Source: Longimicrobiales bacterium (lineage in GTDB: Bacteria; Gemmatimonadota; Gemmatimonadetes; Longimicrobiales; RSA9). From it: a DNA stretch of 64,000 bases. Position numbers and translations under genes: made by a program. The DNA lies in assembly GCA_035461765.1 (NCBI GenBank), contig DATHUY010000147.1, positions 1 through 64,000 of the forward strand. Reading direction: 5' to 3'. The notes beneath the pieces were generated by a model that made no database searches, was not told where the DNA came from, and saw only the letters and a list, made by a program, of their open reading frames with translations. Positions within the stretch are counted from its first letter, which is position 1; each line of letters begins with the position of its first letter. This document shows, in pieces, positions 42,415-52,021 of this stretch.

Positions 42415-44013
42415 TTAGAAGCGCGAGCCGCGGATCGCCACATCGGCGCGGGCCCATGCCTCCCGGAACCGCTGCATCACGACTCCAGCCTCGGCATGGC
42501 GCCCCTGTTCCTCCAGCGCGCGTGCCAGGCCGTACAGCGACCAGCCGTTCTCCGGGTGCGTTTCGAGCTCACCGCGATACGCGGCCTCCGCCTCGGCGGG
42601 CCGGCCGCCATCGAGCAGGATTGCCCCCAGCACCTGCCGCAGCGGCAGGATCCAGTCCTCCGGCTCGTCGTATGCCAGCGAGTCCGTCTCGATGGTGCGC
42701 GCGGCCTGAAGCGTAGCAACGGCGGCATCCGTCCTTCCGTCGGCAGCATCGATCTCCGCGGACAGTATGGCGCGTGCGAGTCCGAGGAGGTGCCGCTGCC
42801 CGCCCGCCGTGTTCGCCCGCAGCGCGTCGATGCCGCCGAGCCCCATGCGCGCACTTGTGAGCTGTTTCGCACGCACCTGTGCCAGACCCTGGGCGTACAG
42901 CAGCATGGCCTGCTGCATTGGGGCCGTGCCGGGCACGGTCATCTCCAGCAGCTCCTCCCACCGGCCGAAGCGCGCCAGCACCAGGGGCAGGTGGTACGCA
43001 GCGCCGGGTGCGAGGCGCGCAAGATCGCGCGCGGCCTGAAGCGCCACGGCACTCTGACCATCGTAGGACGCTGCAAACAGCAGCATGTGCAGGTTGTGCG
43101 ACGGGTAGATCGCCGTCGCGCCACCGTGCTCTGCCTGCTGGTCCGCGATCCACGCGAGCTGGTTCGAGCGGACGCCATCGCCGTAGCGGCCGATCCGCAT
43201 GTAGGTATGCGACGGCATGTGTCGCATGTGACTCGCGCCCGGCATGCCGTCGACCAGCTCGTCCGCGCACCGCTCCGCCCGCTCGGGCTCGAGCGATGCC
43301 TCGGTCGCGTGAATGTAGAGGTGGCACGCGCCCGGGTGTCGCAGGTCGCGCGCGAGCACGCCCTCCAGCGTGTGGAGCAGGCGCTCGATGCCCGGCTGCG
43401 GCTCGCCGCCCTTCGTCCAGTAGTCCCAGCGGCGGAGCAGCATGAGCGACTCGGCATAGAGCGTCGCGACGTCGAGATCATCGGGGAAGCGCGCGGCGAC
43501 ATCGCGCATCGCATCGGCATACGCCGAGTCCAGTCGTGCGCGCGAGTCCTCCGTGGGCACCTGACTGTAGCGTGCCGACATGGCATCGATCAGCGCGCGC
43601 TCGACCGCGTTGTCACGGACATGGCGCTGCGCGCGCCGGATGTGGTCGTACGCACGGACACCGCTGATGGAGTCCATGTCGCCGTTGACGTAAGGTCCGA
43701 GCGACCACGCAAGACCCCAGTGGCACATCGCGCAGGTGGAGTCCTGACGGATCGCCGCCTCGAACGAGCGCTGTGCCTGCGGCATGCCGAAACCCCACGC
43801 CAGCCGCAGACCCTGGTCGAAGTAAGCCTGCGCGCCCGCGATGGCCGTGCCGACCGCGCGGGAATGGGGACCGAGGTTGTCGAACAGCGCGATCGCGGTA
43901 TCCGGCTCCAACGCCGCGGTGGCGTGCGCGTCATGCTGGGCGTGCGCAGGCGCGGCTGCGACGAGAAGGCCGCCGATCAGCAGCGCGGTGCGTAGTCCGT
44001 TCATCGTAACCAT
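42415..44013 (-). CDS. Exported TPR protein with a CxxCH motif
   Basis: A 532-aa protein with a signal peptide (ending APAHAQ). It contains TPR-like helical pairs at the N-terminus (AQAYFDQGLRLAWGFGMPQAQRSFEAAIRQD) and C-terminus (AEAEAAYRGELETHPENGWSLYGLARALEEQG). CAMCH at residues 94-98 fits the CxxCH heme c attachment motif, but no second heme ligand or cytochrome fold is visible. Further His-rich parts occur (HMRHMPSHTYMRIGRYG). Related TPR proteins are common in soil bacteria with unknown role. Start ATG 44013 or 44004. Its 5' end overlaps no other gene; the YczE-like gene is 79 bases upstream. Confidence 0.78.
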   Translation of the reverse strand: MVTMNGLRTALLIGGLLVAAAPAHAQHDAHATAALEPDTAIALFDNLGPHSRAVGTAIAGAQAYFDQGLRLAWGFGMPQAQRSFEAAIRQDSTCAMCHWGLAWSLGPYVNGDMDSISGVRAYDHIRRAQRHVRDNAVERALIDAMSARYSQVPTEDSRARLDSAYADAMRDVAARFPDDLDVATLYAESLMLLRRWDYWTKGGEPQPGIERLLHTLEGVLARDLRHPGACHLYIHATEASLEPERAERCADELVDGMPGASHMRHMPSHTYMRIGRYGDGVRSNQLAWIADQQAEHGGATAIYPSHNLHMLLFAASYDGQSAVALQAARDLARLAPGAAYHLPLVLARFGRWEELLEMTVPGTAPMQQAMLLYAQGLAQVRAKQLTSARMGLGGIDALRANTAGGQRHLLGLARAILSAEIDAADGRTDAAVATLQAARTIETDSLAYDEPEDWILPLRQVLGAILLDGGRPAEAEAAYRGELETHPENGWSLYGLARALEEQGRHAEAGVVMQRFREAWARADVAIRGSRF

Positions 44014-44092
44014 GGTGCTGGAAGGGACGGGGCGAGCCGCCGGGTGGCGTCGAGTCGGAATGTGCAACCCGCGCGACCCCGGGTCAACGTCG

Positions 44093-44779
44093 TCACGCAG
44101 CGCGGCGCAGCCTCCGAATGAGCGAGCGACGCGCAGGCACGTGCGCCTCCGCCGGGACGGCATCGAAGAGGCGAAGGCCCCATTGCACGGAATGGCCGAT
44201 CGTGAGCGTCACGATGATCGTACCGATACCGACCGTTCCACCCATCAGCCAGCCGAGCACGAGCACGGACATCTCGATCAGCGTACGGATCCGGCGCACT
44301 GACCAGCCGGTCCGCAACGTGAGCGCCATCATCAGACCGTCGCGCGGGCCGTGCCCGTACCCTGCCCCGATATAGAGGCCGGAGGCCAGCCCGACTAGCG
44401 GGATCGCACCCGCAAAGTACATGACCGCGACCGGCACGGACGGCGCATCGGGAATCACAGGCAGAAGCAGGTCTGTGAACACGCCGATCAGCAGCATGTT
44501 CAGGATCGTGGCCACGCCGGGCCGCACGCGCAGGGCGAGGTTCGCACCAATGATGACCAGCCCGGCGAGGATGCTGGCGGTCCCGACTGTCATCCCCGTC
44601 TGGAGGTGAACGCCGTAGTGGAAGGCGTCCCAGGGTCCGAGTCCGAGGTGGCTGCGGATGAAGAGAGCGATACCGAGCCCCCAGCCGAACAGTCCGGCAA
44701 CGAGCTGCAGCAGACGAAGAGCGACAGCGCCGCGCGTGGCACGCGGCGGGATTTCACAGGTCAGGTGGTCGTCCGTCAT
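44093..44779 (-). CDS. YczE/YitT-like integral membrane protein
   Basis: A 228-aa membrane protein with five or six hydrophobic segments. The N-terminal pattern (GLFGWGLGIALFIRSHLGLGPWDAFHYGVHLQTGMTVGTASILAG) and the repeat-like second half (GLASGLYIGAGYGHGPRDGLMMAL) match the YczE/YyaS/YitT family. Members are of unknown biochemical function; YczE in Bacillus affects antibiotic synthesis. Divergent from the S9 peptidase gene. Confidence 0.85.
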   Translation of the reverse strand: MTDDHLTCEIPPRATRGAVALRLLQLVAGLFGWGLGIALFIRSHLGLGPWDAFHYGVHLQTGMTVGTASILAGLVIIGANLALRVRPGVATILNMLLIGVFTDLLLPVIPDAPSVPVAVMYFAGAIPLVGLASGLYIGAGYGHGPRDGLMMALTLRTGWSVRRIRTLIEMSVLVLGWLMGGTVGIGTIIVTLTIGHSVQWGLRLFDAVPAEAHVPARRSLIRRLRRAA

Positions 44780-44975
44780 CTATGGGTTTTCCGTCACATG
44801 GAGTCGATGGCAAGCATTGTACTACCCCACGCGGCGGCGGTGGAGCCCCCGCGCGCGCATCCCGCGTTCAAGTCCTGCGGCTGTCACGGGATACGCCACT
44901 GCGGCTTGCTGCCGTTCCGCCCCCCGACCTATCTTCACGGGTCCCCCCGTAACCGTCCGACCAGGAGAATCCGTG

Positions 44976-46061
44976 ATGCCAGCGGCGCCGGGATCCATGC
45001 CCGTCTCGTGCAGCGCTTTGCTGCTCGTTCTGTTAGCCCAGACCGCGGCCGCACAGGCGCCGCCCGCTCCAGCGGCGTTCGACTCTGCGCGCGCCGCGGA
45101 GCTGTACGTCAGCAACCGTCCGGACGACCACCCGGCCTCGAACTACGAGCGTGCGATTCTCAACAAGGCGCGTACCGACAGCATCTTCGAGGCGCGCAGC
45201 CGCGGCGTGCTGGACTACAGCAAGGTGACGTATCGCAGCAGTGTGGGCGACATGGACATCCCCGCCTACATCTTCCAGCCACTCGAGCGGCGCGGTGCGC
45301 GCGGACATGCCGCGCTCGTGTGGGTGCACGGAGGCGTGCATGGCAACTGGGACCAGAACTACTGGCCGTTCATCCACGATGCTGTCGAGCGCGGCTACGT
45401 GGTCATCGCACCCGAGTACCGGGGCAGCACCGGGTATGGCGAGGCGCATCATCGCGCGATCGATTACGGCGGCTACGAGGTGGACGACGTGATGACCGCG
45501 CACGCCTGGCTGCGCGACAACCTGCCGCACGTCGATCCCGACCGTGTCGGCATCATGGGCTGGAGCCACGGCGGATACATATCGCTGCTGTCCGTGTTCA
45601 GGGAGGAGCATCCGTTCCGCGCGGCGGCCGCGATCGTACCCGTGACGAATCTGATCTTCCGTCTGAGCTACAAGGGTCCGCGCTACCAGCGCAGCTTCTC
45701 GACGCAGGAGCGCGTGCAGGGCCTGCCGTTCGAGAAACGCGAGATCTATGTGGAGCGCTCGCCGTACTATCACGTGCACAAGCTGGAAGTGCCGCTGCTC
45801 GTGCACGTCGCGACGAACGACACGGACGTGAATTTCGAGGAATCGTCGATGCTGATCTGGTCGCTGCGCGCACAGAAGCCGGACCTGGCGGAGACGAAGA
45901 TCTACGTGGACCCGACGCCGGGCCCGTCGAGCGGCGGTCACACGTTCAGCCGGCGCGTCAACCGCGAGACGCTCGAGCGCGACGACTCGCCCGAGCAGAT
46001 AGATTCGTGGAACAGGGTGTGGACGTTCCTGGAGGAGAAACTGCAGCCGTACCGGCACTGA
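44976..46061 (+). CDS. S9 family prolyl oligopeptidase-like peptidase
   Basis: A 361-aa exported serine hydrolase: catalytic Ser197 in GWSHGG, Asp in NDTDVNF and His in SSGGHTF. Signal residues 1-28 (ending TAAAQ). The large N-terminal propeller seen in full-length S9 enzymes is absent, so it consists essentially of the hydrolase domain, similar to dienelactone-hydrolase-like exopeptidases. AGGAG lies eight bases before ATG 44976. The next gene follows after four bases, so they are co-transcribed. Confidence 0.85.
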   Translation: MPAAPGSMPVSCSALLLVLLAQTAAAQAPPAPAAFDSARAAELYVSNRPDDHPASNYERAILNKARTDSIFEARSRGVLDYSKVTYRSSVGDMDIPAYIFQPLERRGARGHAALVWVHGGVHGNWDQNYWPFIHDAVERGYVVIAPEYRGSTGYGEAHHRAIDYGGYEVDDVMTAHAWLRDNLPHVDPDRVGIMGWSHGGYISLLSVFREEHPFRAAAAIVPVTNLIFRLSYKGPRYQRSFSTQERVQGLPFEKREIYVERSPYYHVHKLEVPLLVHVATNDTDVNFEESSMLIWSLRAQKPDLAETKIYVDPTPGPSSGGHTFSRRVNRETLERDDSPEQIDSWNRVWTFLEEKLQPYRH

Positions 46062-46065
46062 TTGC

Positions 46066-46593
46066 ATGCGCGCGGTGCATCTGATTACCGGGGTGGTACT
46101 GGTCGCCACGCTCGGCCTGAGCCTGTATGTGTATCCGGAGCTGCCGGAGCGTATCCCGCTGCATTTCGCTGCGGACGGCACGCCGGACCGTTGGGGTGCC
46201 AGGTCGCTGCTGAAGTGGCTGCTGCTGCCGCTCATCGGGGCGGCCACGATCGGCCTGCTCTATGGCGTGGCGTGGTTCCTTCCCGGCCGACCGCACCTCC
46301 TGAACATGCCCGACAAGAAGAAGCTGCTGGAGCTGCCGCGCCCGCTACAGGATCGTGTGCTGGCGGCTGCCGTCGCCATGATGTACTACACGGCGCTCGC
46401 GCTCGCCGTGATGTTCGCGAGCATTCAGTACGGCGCGTGGGTGTCGGCGACGACGGGCACGTCCAGCAGCGCCACGGTCGTGGGCATCATCTTCGCGCTG
46501 GTCGTGATGCCCTTCGTGACGATCGGCTTCCTCGTCGTGATCCAGCGACGACTGGACGAGGCCTGGCGCGAATACCGGACGCGATCTTCATGA
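46066..46593 (+). CDS. DUF1648-domain membrane protein
   Basis: A 175-aa protein with four hydrophobic segments. YPELPERIPLHFAADGTPDRWG is the DUF1648 signature shared with the N-terminal half of SdpI (compare the gene at 34302). The C-terminal SdpI part is missing. Family proteins are of unknown function; some are part of toxin immunity. It lies four bases after the S9 peptidase stop. Confidence 0.8.
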   Translation: MRAVHLITGVVLVATLGLSLYVYPELPERIPLHFAADGTPDRWGARSLLKWLLLPLIGAATIGLLYGVAWFLPGRPHLLNMPDKKKLLELPRPLQDRVLAAAVAMMYYTALALAVMFASIQYGAWVSATTGTSSSATVVGIIFALVVMPFVTIGFLVVIQRRLDEAWREYRTRSS

Positions 46594-46614
46594 CGGAATC
46601 GACATGATGCGATA

Positions 46615-46643
46615 CGGCGCCGGTCAATATTGAGCCGGCGCCG
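46615..46643. terminator. Bidirectional terminator
   Basis: CGGCGCCGG at 46615-46623 pairs with CCGGCGCCG at 46635-46643; the A/T-rich loop contains TCAATATTGA. It lies between the ends of two convergent genes. Confidence 0.65.
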
Positions 46644-46649
46644 CCACCT

Positions 46650-47486
46650 TTACATCGCAAATGTGTCGCAGCGGTCCGGGTCGCCGGATTCGAAGCCGTT
46701 ACGGAACCACTGGGAGCGCTGAGCCGACGTGCCGTGCGTGAACGATTCCGGCGAGACGCGGCCCTGGGTCTCACGCTGGAGCCTGTCGTCACCGATCGCA
46801 GCCGCGGCGCCGAGCGCCTCATCGATATCGCCCGGCTCGAGCACCTGCCGCTCACGCTGTGCGTGGTGGGCCCATACACCCGCCAGACAGTCCGCCTGCA
46901 GCTCCATGCGCACCTGAATCGCATTCGACTCTGTCTGTGACGAGCGCGCCTGCGCCGCGCGTACTTCATCGGAGATCCCGAGCAGTGTCTGCACGTGATG
47001 GCCGACCTCGTGGGCGACGACGTACGCGCGCGCGAAATCGCCGGAGGCGCCGAAGCGCTCGCTCAACTCGCGGAAGAATGACAGGTCGAGATAGAGCTGC
47101 TGATCGACCGGGCAGTAGAACGGTCCGACCGCCGACTGCGCCATGCCGCACGCGGACTGAACCACACCGTCGAAGATCACGAGCTCCGGCTCCCGGTACG
47201 TTGTGCCGCGCTCGGCGAAGATCGCGCTCCAGGTGTCCTCCGTGTCGGCCAGAACGACCGAAATGAAGTCCGCCTCATCATCGACGCCCTGGAACTGGTC
47301 CGGACTGCCGGGCGCCGACTCATCCGCGGGTGCGACACCGGTCGTGGGGATGCTGTCCGGATCCACGCCCAGGAGCAGCGCCACGATCGTGATCACGACG
47401 GCACCGATGCCGCCGCCGACCATCATGCCGCCGCGTCCGCGCCTGTCCTGCACATTGCCACTGCGACGTCCACCCTGCCACCGCAT
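46650..47486 (-). CDS. ypfJ: Neutral zinc metallopeptidase, YpfJ family
   Basis: A 278-aa protein with one N-terminal transmembrane helix (about residues 20-42) and an exported catalytic domain: HEVGHH near residue 160, and a downstream Glu ligand region (MELQADCLAGVWAH). Motifs such as YCPVDQQLYLDLSFF and ESFTHGTSAQRSQWF are diagnostic. The physiological substrate is unknown. It is the last gene of a minus-strand run after msrA, 68 bases away. Confidence 0.92.
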   Translation of the reverse strand: MRWQGGRRSGNVQDRRGRGGMMVGGGIGAVVITIVALLLGVDPDSIPTTGVAPADESAPGSPDQFQGVDDEADFISVVLADTEDTWSAIFAERGTTYREPELVIFDGVVQSACGMAQSAVGPFYCPVDQQLYLDLSFFRELSERFGASGDFARAYVVAHEVGHHVQTLLGISDEVRAAQARSSQTESNAIQVRMELQADCLAGVWAHHAQRERQVLEPGDIDEALGAAAAIGDDRLQRETQGRVSPESFTHGTSAQRSQWFRNGFESGDPDRCDTFAM

Positions 47487-47554
47487 ATCGCGTCTCCTGG
47501 TTGATTGCCGGAGCCGTCATTTGCAGGAACCGCACCGTCCCGGCGGAAGCGGCG

Positions 47555-48112
47555 TCAGGGGCGCAATTTGTCGAGGTGGTGCTGGCGCAGCTTGGCGATC
47601 TTGGGGGCGATCACGACGCGGCAGTATGCCTGGTCCGGGTTGTTGCGGTAATAGTCGCGGTGGTACGACTCGGCGGGCCAGAACTCGCCGGCGGCGGCGA
47701 CTTCGGTGACGATCCCGGACCACACGCCGTCGGCTTCGAGGGCCGCTATCTTCCTCTCGGCCGTTTCCTTCTGCTCCGGCGAGAGATAATAGATCGCGGA
47801 ACGGTACTGCGTGCCGACATCCGCGCCCTGGCGGTTCTGGGTGGTGGGGTCGTGGATTGTGAAGAAGACGTCGAGCAGATCACCGAACGTGATGATCCGC
47901 GGATCGAAGTCGACGCGTACCACCTCGGCATGCCCGGTCGTGCCCGCGCACACCTGCTGGTACGTGGGTCGCTCGACGTTGCCGCCGGCATAGCCGGACT
48001 CCACGCGCTGCACGCCACGCAGGTCCGCGAACACCGCCTCCAGGCACCAGAAGCAGCCGCCGCCCAGAATGGCGCTTTCCGTGTCCGCCGGTATGTCATC
48101 GTGTCGGTTCAT
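47555..48112 (-). CDS. msrA: Peptide methionine (S)-S-oxide reductase
   Basis: Reduces methionine-S-sulfoxide in proteins. GGCFWC at residues 18-23 holds catalytic Cys20; the family continues with GYAGG, YRSAIYY and EFWPAESYHRDYY. Length 185 aa is typical, with no signal peptide, so it is cytoplasmic. It starts nine bases after the stop of the large AfsR-like regulator, and both are probably in one transcript. Confidence 0.95.
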   Translation of the reverse strand: MNRHDDIPADTESAILGGGCFWCLEAVFADLRGVQRVESGYAGGNVERPTYQQVCAGTTGHAEVVRVDFDPRIITFGDLLDVFFTIHDPTTQNRQGADVGTQYRSAIYYLSPEQKETAERKIAALEADGVWSGIVTEVAAAGEFWPAESYHRDYYRNNPDQAYCRVVIAPKIAKLRQHHLDKLRP

Positions 48113-48121
48113 CCTGCCCGA

Positions 48122-51121
48122 TCATGCCTTGTGTGAGAGTCGTTCGACGAGCTCACGCGTCTCGACGGACGGGGTGATGCCGAGCTCCTCGCGGAACAGC
48201 GCCGCCATGACGCCGTAGTGGCGGACCGCATCGGCCGGCCGGCCATTATCGGCCAGCGCCTGGATCAGCAGCCGGTGCGCGCGCTCATCGAGCGTGTCAC
48301 GCGCGAGCAGCGCTCGACACGTCGCTGCCGCCGCGTCGTGTCGACCGGCGGCCTGGTGGCACGCTGCGAGATCGACCGCCGCATCCGCGAACTGCCGGTG
48401 CAGCCGGTCGCGCGGCTCCAGCGTCCAGTCACCGAAACCGGCGTCATCCAGGAAATGGCCGCGGTACACGTCGATCGCCGATTGCAGCAGCTGAACCCGG
48501 CGCGCCACGTCGTCGGGTGACGTGCTCGCGCGGAGCGCTTGCGCCTCGTCCATGCACCGCTCGAAGTGGGTGACGTCGTACGCGACGTCGTGTGCGGCCT
48601 CGAAACGGTACCTGCCCTCGTGAAACGCCACCCATTCCGGGGCGCCCAGGGCGCGCCGGAGGTGATGCACGGTCACGTGGAAGCTGCTCCGCAGCTGAGC
48701 GGGTGACGCGTCCGGCCACAGGTCCAGCCCGATCTGCTCCTTCGTCGCGCCCGCCCCATGACACAGGAGATAGAACAGGAGCTCGCGCGGGCGGGCGTAC
48801 GTCCAGTCCTCGTTCGTGAGCCCGCGGCCGTCGCGGTGCACCTCGACCGCACCAAACCCGCGGATCAGCAGGTCGCACTCCCGCCCGGGCCACTCGATGC
48901 GCGGGGCCGGCGCGGCCACTGGCACCACGCCGCCCTGCCTGGCCGGCGTCGCGACGGACGCCTGCTGCGGTGTCGCATCCGCGCCCGCCTGCATGCCTGC
49001 AGGCTGCGCACTCAGCGCGAAGTCGATCGCGCTGTCGAAGTCGAGCGTCACGCCCTCGTTCCAGGCGGCCTCGAACCCGGTGTCGCCGAGTCCATGGCGT
49101 GCCTCTTCGAGGGCGCGGCTCCACTCGCGCACTTCGAACGGCATCAGGCGCGCACCCACCTCGCAGCGCAGTGACTCCGAACCGGCCAGCAGACGCGTCG
49201 CGGTCTCCAGATCACTCTGCGCGACCGCGATGTACCCGAGCACCTGGAGCGAACGCGACGCGAACCAGCGATCGCCGGAGCAGTGGACGAAACCAAGTGC
49301 ATCGCGGGCATAGGCCTGCGCGCGCTCCAGGTCGCCGCGCCGCCACGAGATCACCGCGATGCTGTTGTGCGTGAGTGAGCGGCCCCAGTCATCCGCGGGA
49401 TCACTCCACAGGCCGTCCGCCTCCATGTGGGCCTGCTCCGCCTCATCGAGCGATCCGCCCGCCTGATGGACGTAGCCGTACGCCGCCGTGAGCGCGAACG
49501 CGACGTCCCAGGGCGCGCTCCCCTGCCGTGCCAGCGCCAGGCCTTCCTGCGCCAGCGCCATGGCTTCGTCGCGGTCGCCCAGGTCGAACAGGGGCGGCGC
49601 CAGTGCGCACAGCGCCATCCCCAGGGGTCCGGGATCGGTCTGCTCGCGACGCAGCTCGATACACCGCTCCAGCCACAGACGCGACTGCAGGAAGACACCG
49701 CTGACCCAGGCGAGGACGCCGGCGCCGTACAGCGTGCCGGCGTAGCGCACCGGATCGACGCCATCGGACAGTGCGATCGCCGCGCTGAGCCGCTGCAGCC
49801 CCTCGTCCCAGTAGACGCGCTGCACCCAGTACCACCACAGCCGGCTCACGAAACGGTGGTGCAGATCGGCGCAGTCCGGCGTGACGCGTGTCCAGTCGAG
49901 GGCGGCGCGGATATTGTCGTGCTCCGCATCCAGGATTGGCATCACCCGTGGGCGCGCTGCAGAGCGCAGCTTTGGACCGTACAGGTCGACGATGCGCGCA
50001 TAATGCTCAGCGTGACGCTGAAGTGTGGCGTGCGCGTCTCCCTCGGCGTCCAGCAGCTCCGTCGCGTACTGATCCACCGTGTCGAGCATGCGATAGCGCG
50101 CTTCGCCATCGCGCTCCGTGACCGTCACCAGTGATTTGTCGACCAGGCTGGCGAGCAGATCGAGTACTTCGGTTTCCGGCAGCCGCGCGTCAGCGCACAC
50201 CGCCTCGGCCGCATCGAGCGTGAACGTGCCGGCGAACACGGACAGCCGGCGGAACAACGTGCGCTCTGTCTCACTCAGGAGGCCGTAGCTCCAGTCGATG
50301 GCAGCACGCAGGGTGCGTTGCCGCTTGGGCAGCGTCCGCGCACCCGTCGTCAGCAGGTTCATCGAGTCCGCCAGCCGGTCAGCGATCTGCCGCGGTGCGA
50401 GCACGTTCATGCGTGCGGCCGCCAACTCGATGGCGAGCGGAATGCCATCCACGCGCACACAGATGTCGGCAATCGCTGCAGCAGTCGCGGCATCGATCGT
50501 GAACGCCGGCATCACGGCAGCCGCTCGCTCCAGGAACAACCGGACTGATTCCGAACCGAGCAGCACATCCAGCTCGCGCGTACGGCGCGGCGGCAGGCCG
50601 AGCGGCGGCACCGGCCACACCCGCTCCCCCGCCACGGCGATACGCTCGCGCGATGTGGCGAGGATATGGACGTGCGGGGCATGGCGCAGCAGCTCCGTCA
50701 CGAACTCCGCAGTCGCGGCAATGACATGCTCGCAGTTGTCCAGCACGAGGAGCACTCGCCGCGTCGACAGATACTCCGTCACCGCCTCCCCGGCGCTGCG
50801 GCCCTGCTGCTGCCTGAGACCGAACGCCGCGGCCACCGTCTGCGGCACGAGAGCAGGATCCGTTACGGGCGCCAGCTCGATCCACGTGACGCCGTCGTCG
50901 TACGCATCCGCTACACTGCGCGCCACTTCGATCGACAGACGGGTCTTGCCGCTCCCACCCGGCCCCGTCAGCGTGATGAGACGGTGCGAGCGTATCGCCG
51001 TGCCGACCTCGCCCAACGCCCGCTCACGACCGATGAATGTCGTCAGCGGCGCCGGCAGAGCCGGGCTGCGGTCACGCAGCACGCGCAGGGGGGGAATCTC
51101 GACGGCGGTATTGCGGTTCAA
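48122..51121 (-). CDS. AfsR-like regulator with NB-ARC ATPase first and BTAD/wHTH last
   Basis: A 999-aa STAND-type regulator. Residues 53-60 are the P-loop (GPGGSGKT), followed by LLVLDNCEHV (Walker B) and the NB-ARC helical part (GIPLAIELAAARM). TPR-like repeats occupy about 390-700. After a low-complexity linker (700-740) comes a SARP-type winged helix (FGAVEVHRDGRGL, ATKEQIGLDLWPDASPAQLRSSFHVTVHHLRRALG) and a BTAD domain to the end. In AfsR of Streptomyces the SARP part comes first. The start is TTG 51121, weakly supported; GTG 51082 is an alternative. It is followed by msrA after nine bases. Confidence 0.85.
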   Translation of the reverse strand: MNRNTAVEIPPLRVLRDRSPALPAPLTTFIGRERALGEVGTAIRSHRLITLTGPGGSGKTRLSIEVARSVADAYDDGVTWIELAPVTDPALVPQTVAAAFGLRQQQGRSAGEAVTEYLSTRRVLLVLDNCEHVIAATAEFVTELLRHAPHVHILATSRERIAVAGERVWPVPPLGLPPRRTRELDVLLGSESVRLFLERAAAVMPAFTIDAATAAAIADICVRVDGIPLAIELAAARMNVLAPRQIADRLADSMNLLTTGARTLPKRQRTLRAAIDWSYGLLSETERTLFRRLSVFAGTFTLDAAEAVCADARLPETEVLDLLASLVDKSLVTVTERDGEARYRMLDTVDQYATELLDAEGDAHATLQRHAEHYARIVDLYGPKLRSAARPRVMPILDAEHDNIRAALDWTRVTPDCADLHHRFVSRLWWYWVQRVYWDEGLQRLSAAIALSDGVDPVRYAGTLYGAGVLAWVSGVFLQSRLWLERCIELRREQTDPGPLGMALCALAPPLFDLGDRDEAMALAQEGLALARQGSAPWDVAFALTAAYGYVHQAGGSLDEAEQAHMEADGLWSDPADDWGRSLTHNSIAVISWRRGDLERAQAYARDALGFVHCSGDRWFASRSLQVLGYIAVAQSDLETATRLLAGSESLRCEVGARLMPFEVREWSRALEEARHGLGDTGFEAAWNEGVTLDFDSAIDFALSAQPAGMQAGADATPQQASVATPARQGGVVPVAAPAPRIEWPGRECDLLIRGFGAVEVHRDGRGLTNEDWTYARPRELLFYLLCHGAGATKEQIGLDLWPDASPAQLRSSFHVTVHHLRRALGAPEWVAFHEGRYRFEAAHDVAYDVTHFERCMDEAQALRASTSPDDVARRVQLLQSAIDVYRGHFLDDAGFGDWTLEPRDRLHRQFADAAVDLAACHQAAGRHDAAAATCRALLARDTLDERAHRLLIQALADNGRPADAVRHYGVMAALFREELGITPSVETRELVERLSHKA

Positions 51122-51210
51122 GGCACGGATGCCGCACGGCGGCGGCGGCTGGAGTGGGTACCCGTCGGAATGTCGTCAGGAAGGGGTGCGTCAGTCAAGC
51201 CGCTGCGACG

Positions 51211-51828
51211 TCAGGTGAACGAGCGCAGTACGTAGTCGATTCGATCCTCGTCCAGCTGCATGACGGCACCCAGGCGCCGCACCATGTCCGACTCGGCTTC
51301 GTGTACGCGACCATCCGCGCCACTGACGAGTGCCGCGCCGCGCAGCACCTGCTCCTTGCCGCGGTCGTTCAGATATCCAACCACCTCGGCCAGGTAGCGC
51401 GCGGCACTCGTCGGGTGCTGCGCGACATCGGCGGCCTCGGCGGTAACCGCGTCCCAGGACAGGTGGGAGCCGGTGACCGCGGCGTACACGCGCTGCACGA
51501 CCGAGATCTCGGCATCGTGGATATGGCCGTCACTCACGACGAGGAGAGCGAGGACCCTGAGCAACGCGCGCTCGTATTCCGCGTGGATGCGGTGGTCTTC
51601 GTCACCGTGCTCGAACGCGAGAGCGGAGGGGCGGAAGGTCGACAGGCAGGAGCCGCATTCGATGTACTCCCCGTACGAGCCGGCCGGCAGCTGAATGGCA
51701 AACAGGCGCACGACGCGTCCCACGACCACGCGGGTGTAGGGATGCTGCCCCCGGCAGGACGGGCACCGGAACGTACCGCGCGCTGTCCGTCTCGGGGCCG
51801 GTCCGGTCGGGAACAGGAGTGTGGGCAT
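51211..51828 (-). CDS. TerB-like protein with N-terminal zinc ribbon
   Basis: A 205-aa cytoplasmic protein. The first part has two Cys pairs (FRCPSCRGQHPY, YIECGSCLSTF) forming a zinc ribbon. Residues about 85-200 show the TerB/DnaJ-associated helical pattern with acidic metal-binding turns (VVSDGHIHDAEISVV, SGADGRVHEAESDMV), typical of TerB-like domains named for tellurite resistance. The role is unknown. Divergent from the Mur-ligase-like gene; 89 bases upstream of the AfsR-like start. Confidence 0.75.
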   Translation of the reverse strand: MPTLLFPTGPAPRRTARGTFRCPSCRGQHPYTRVVVGRVVRLFAIQLPAGSYGEYIECGSCLSTFRPSALAFEHGDEDHRIHAEYERALLRVLALLVVSDGHIHDAEISVVQRVYAAVTGSHLSWDAVTAEAADVAQHPTSAARYLAEVVGYLNDRGKEQVLRGAALVSGADGRVHEAESDMVRRLGAVMQLDEDRIDYVLRSFT

Positions 51829-52021
51829 GGGCGACCTGGTTCGGGGGTTCAGGCGTAACCCGAAGATCGTAGCCTGAGGTGGTGAGCGCCAGATGTCGAG
51901 CGTGGCCGCCGCCCGGGATCCGTATGCATCGGCGACAACCGCGTCGTGGAGGAGCGGCGGAACGCATCTTCCGTCGCCCGGGGGCGAACCCTGGTGGAGA
52001 ACTCAGCCGAAACGAGAGTTA

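Noticed and set aside
42496-43995. 499-aa plus-strand frame
   Set aside because: Antisense to the TPR/CxxCH gene, which has a signal peptide and repeat structure.
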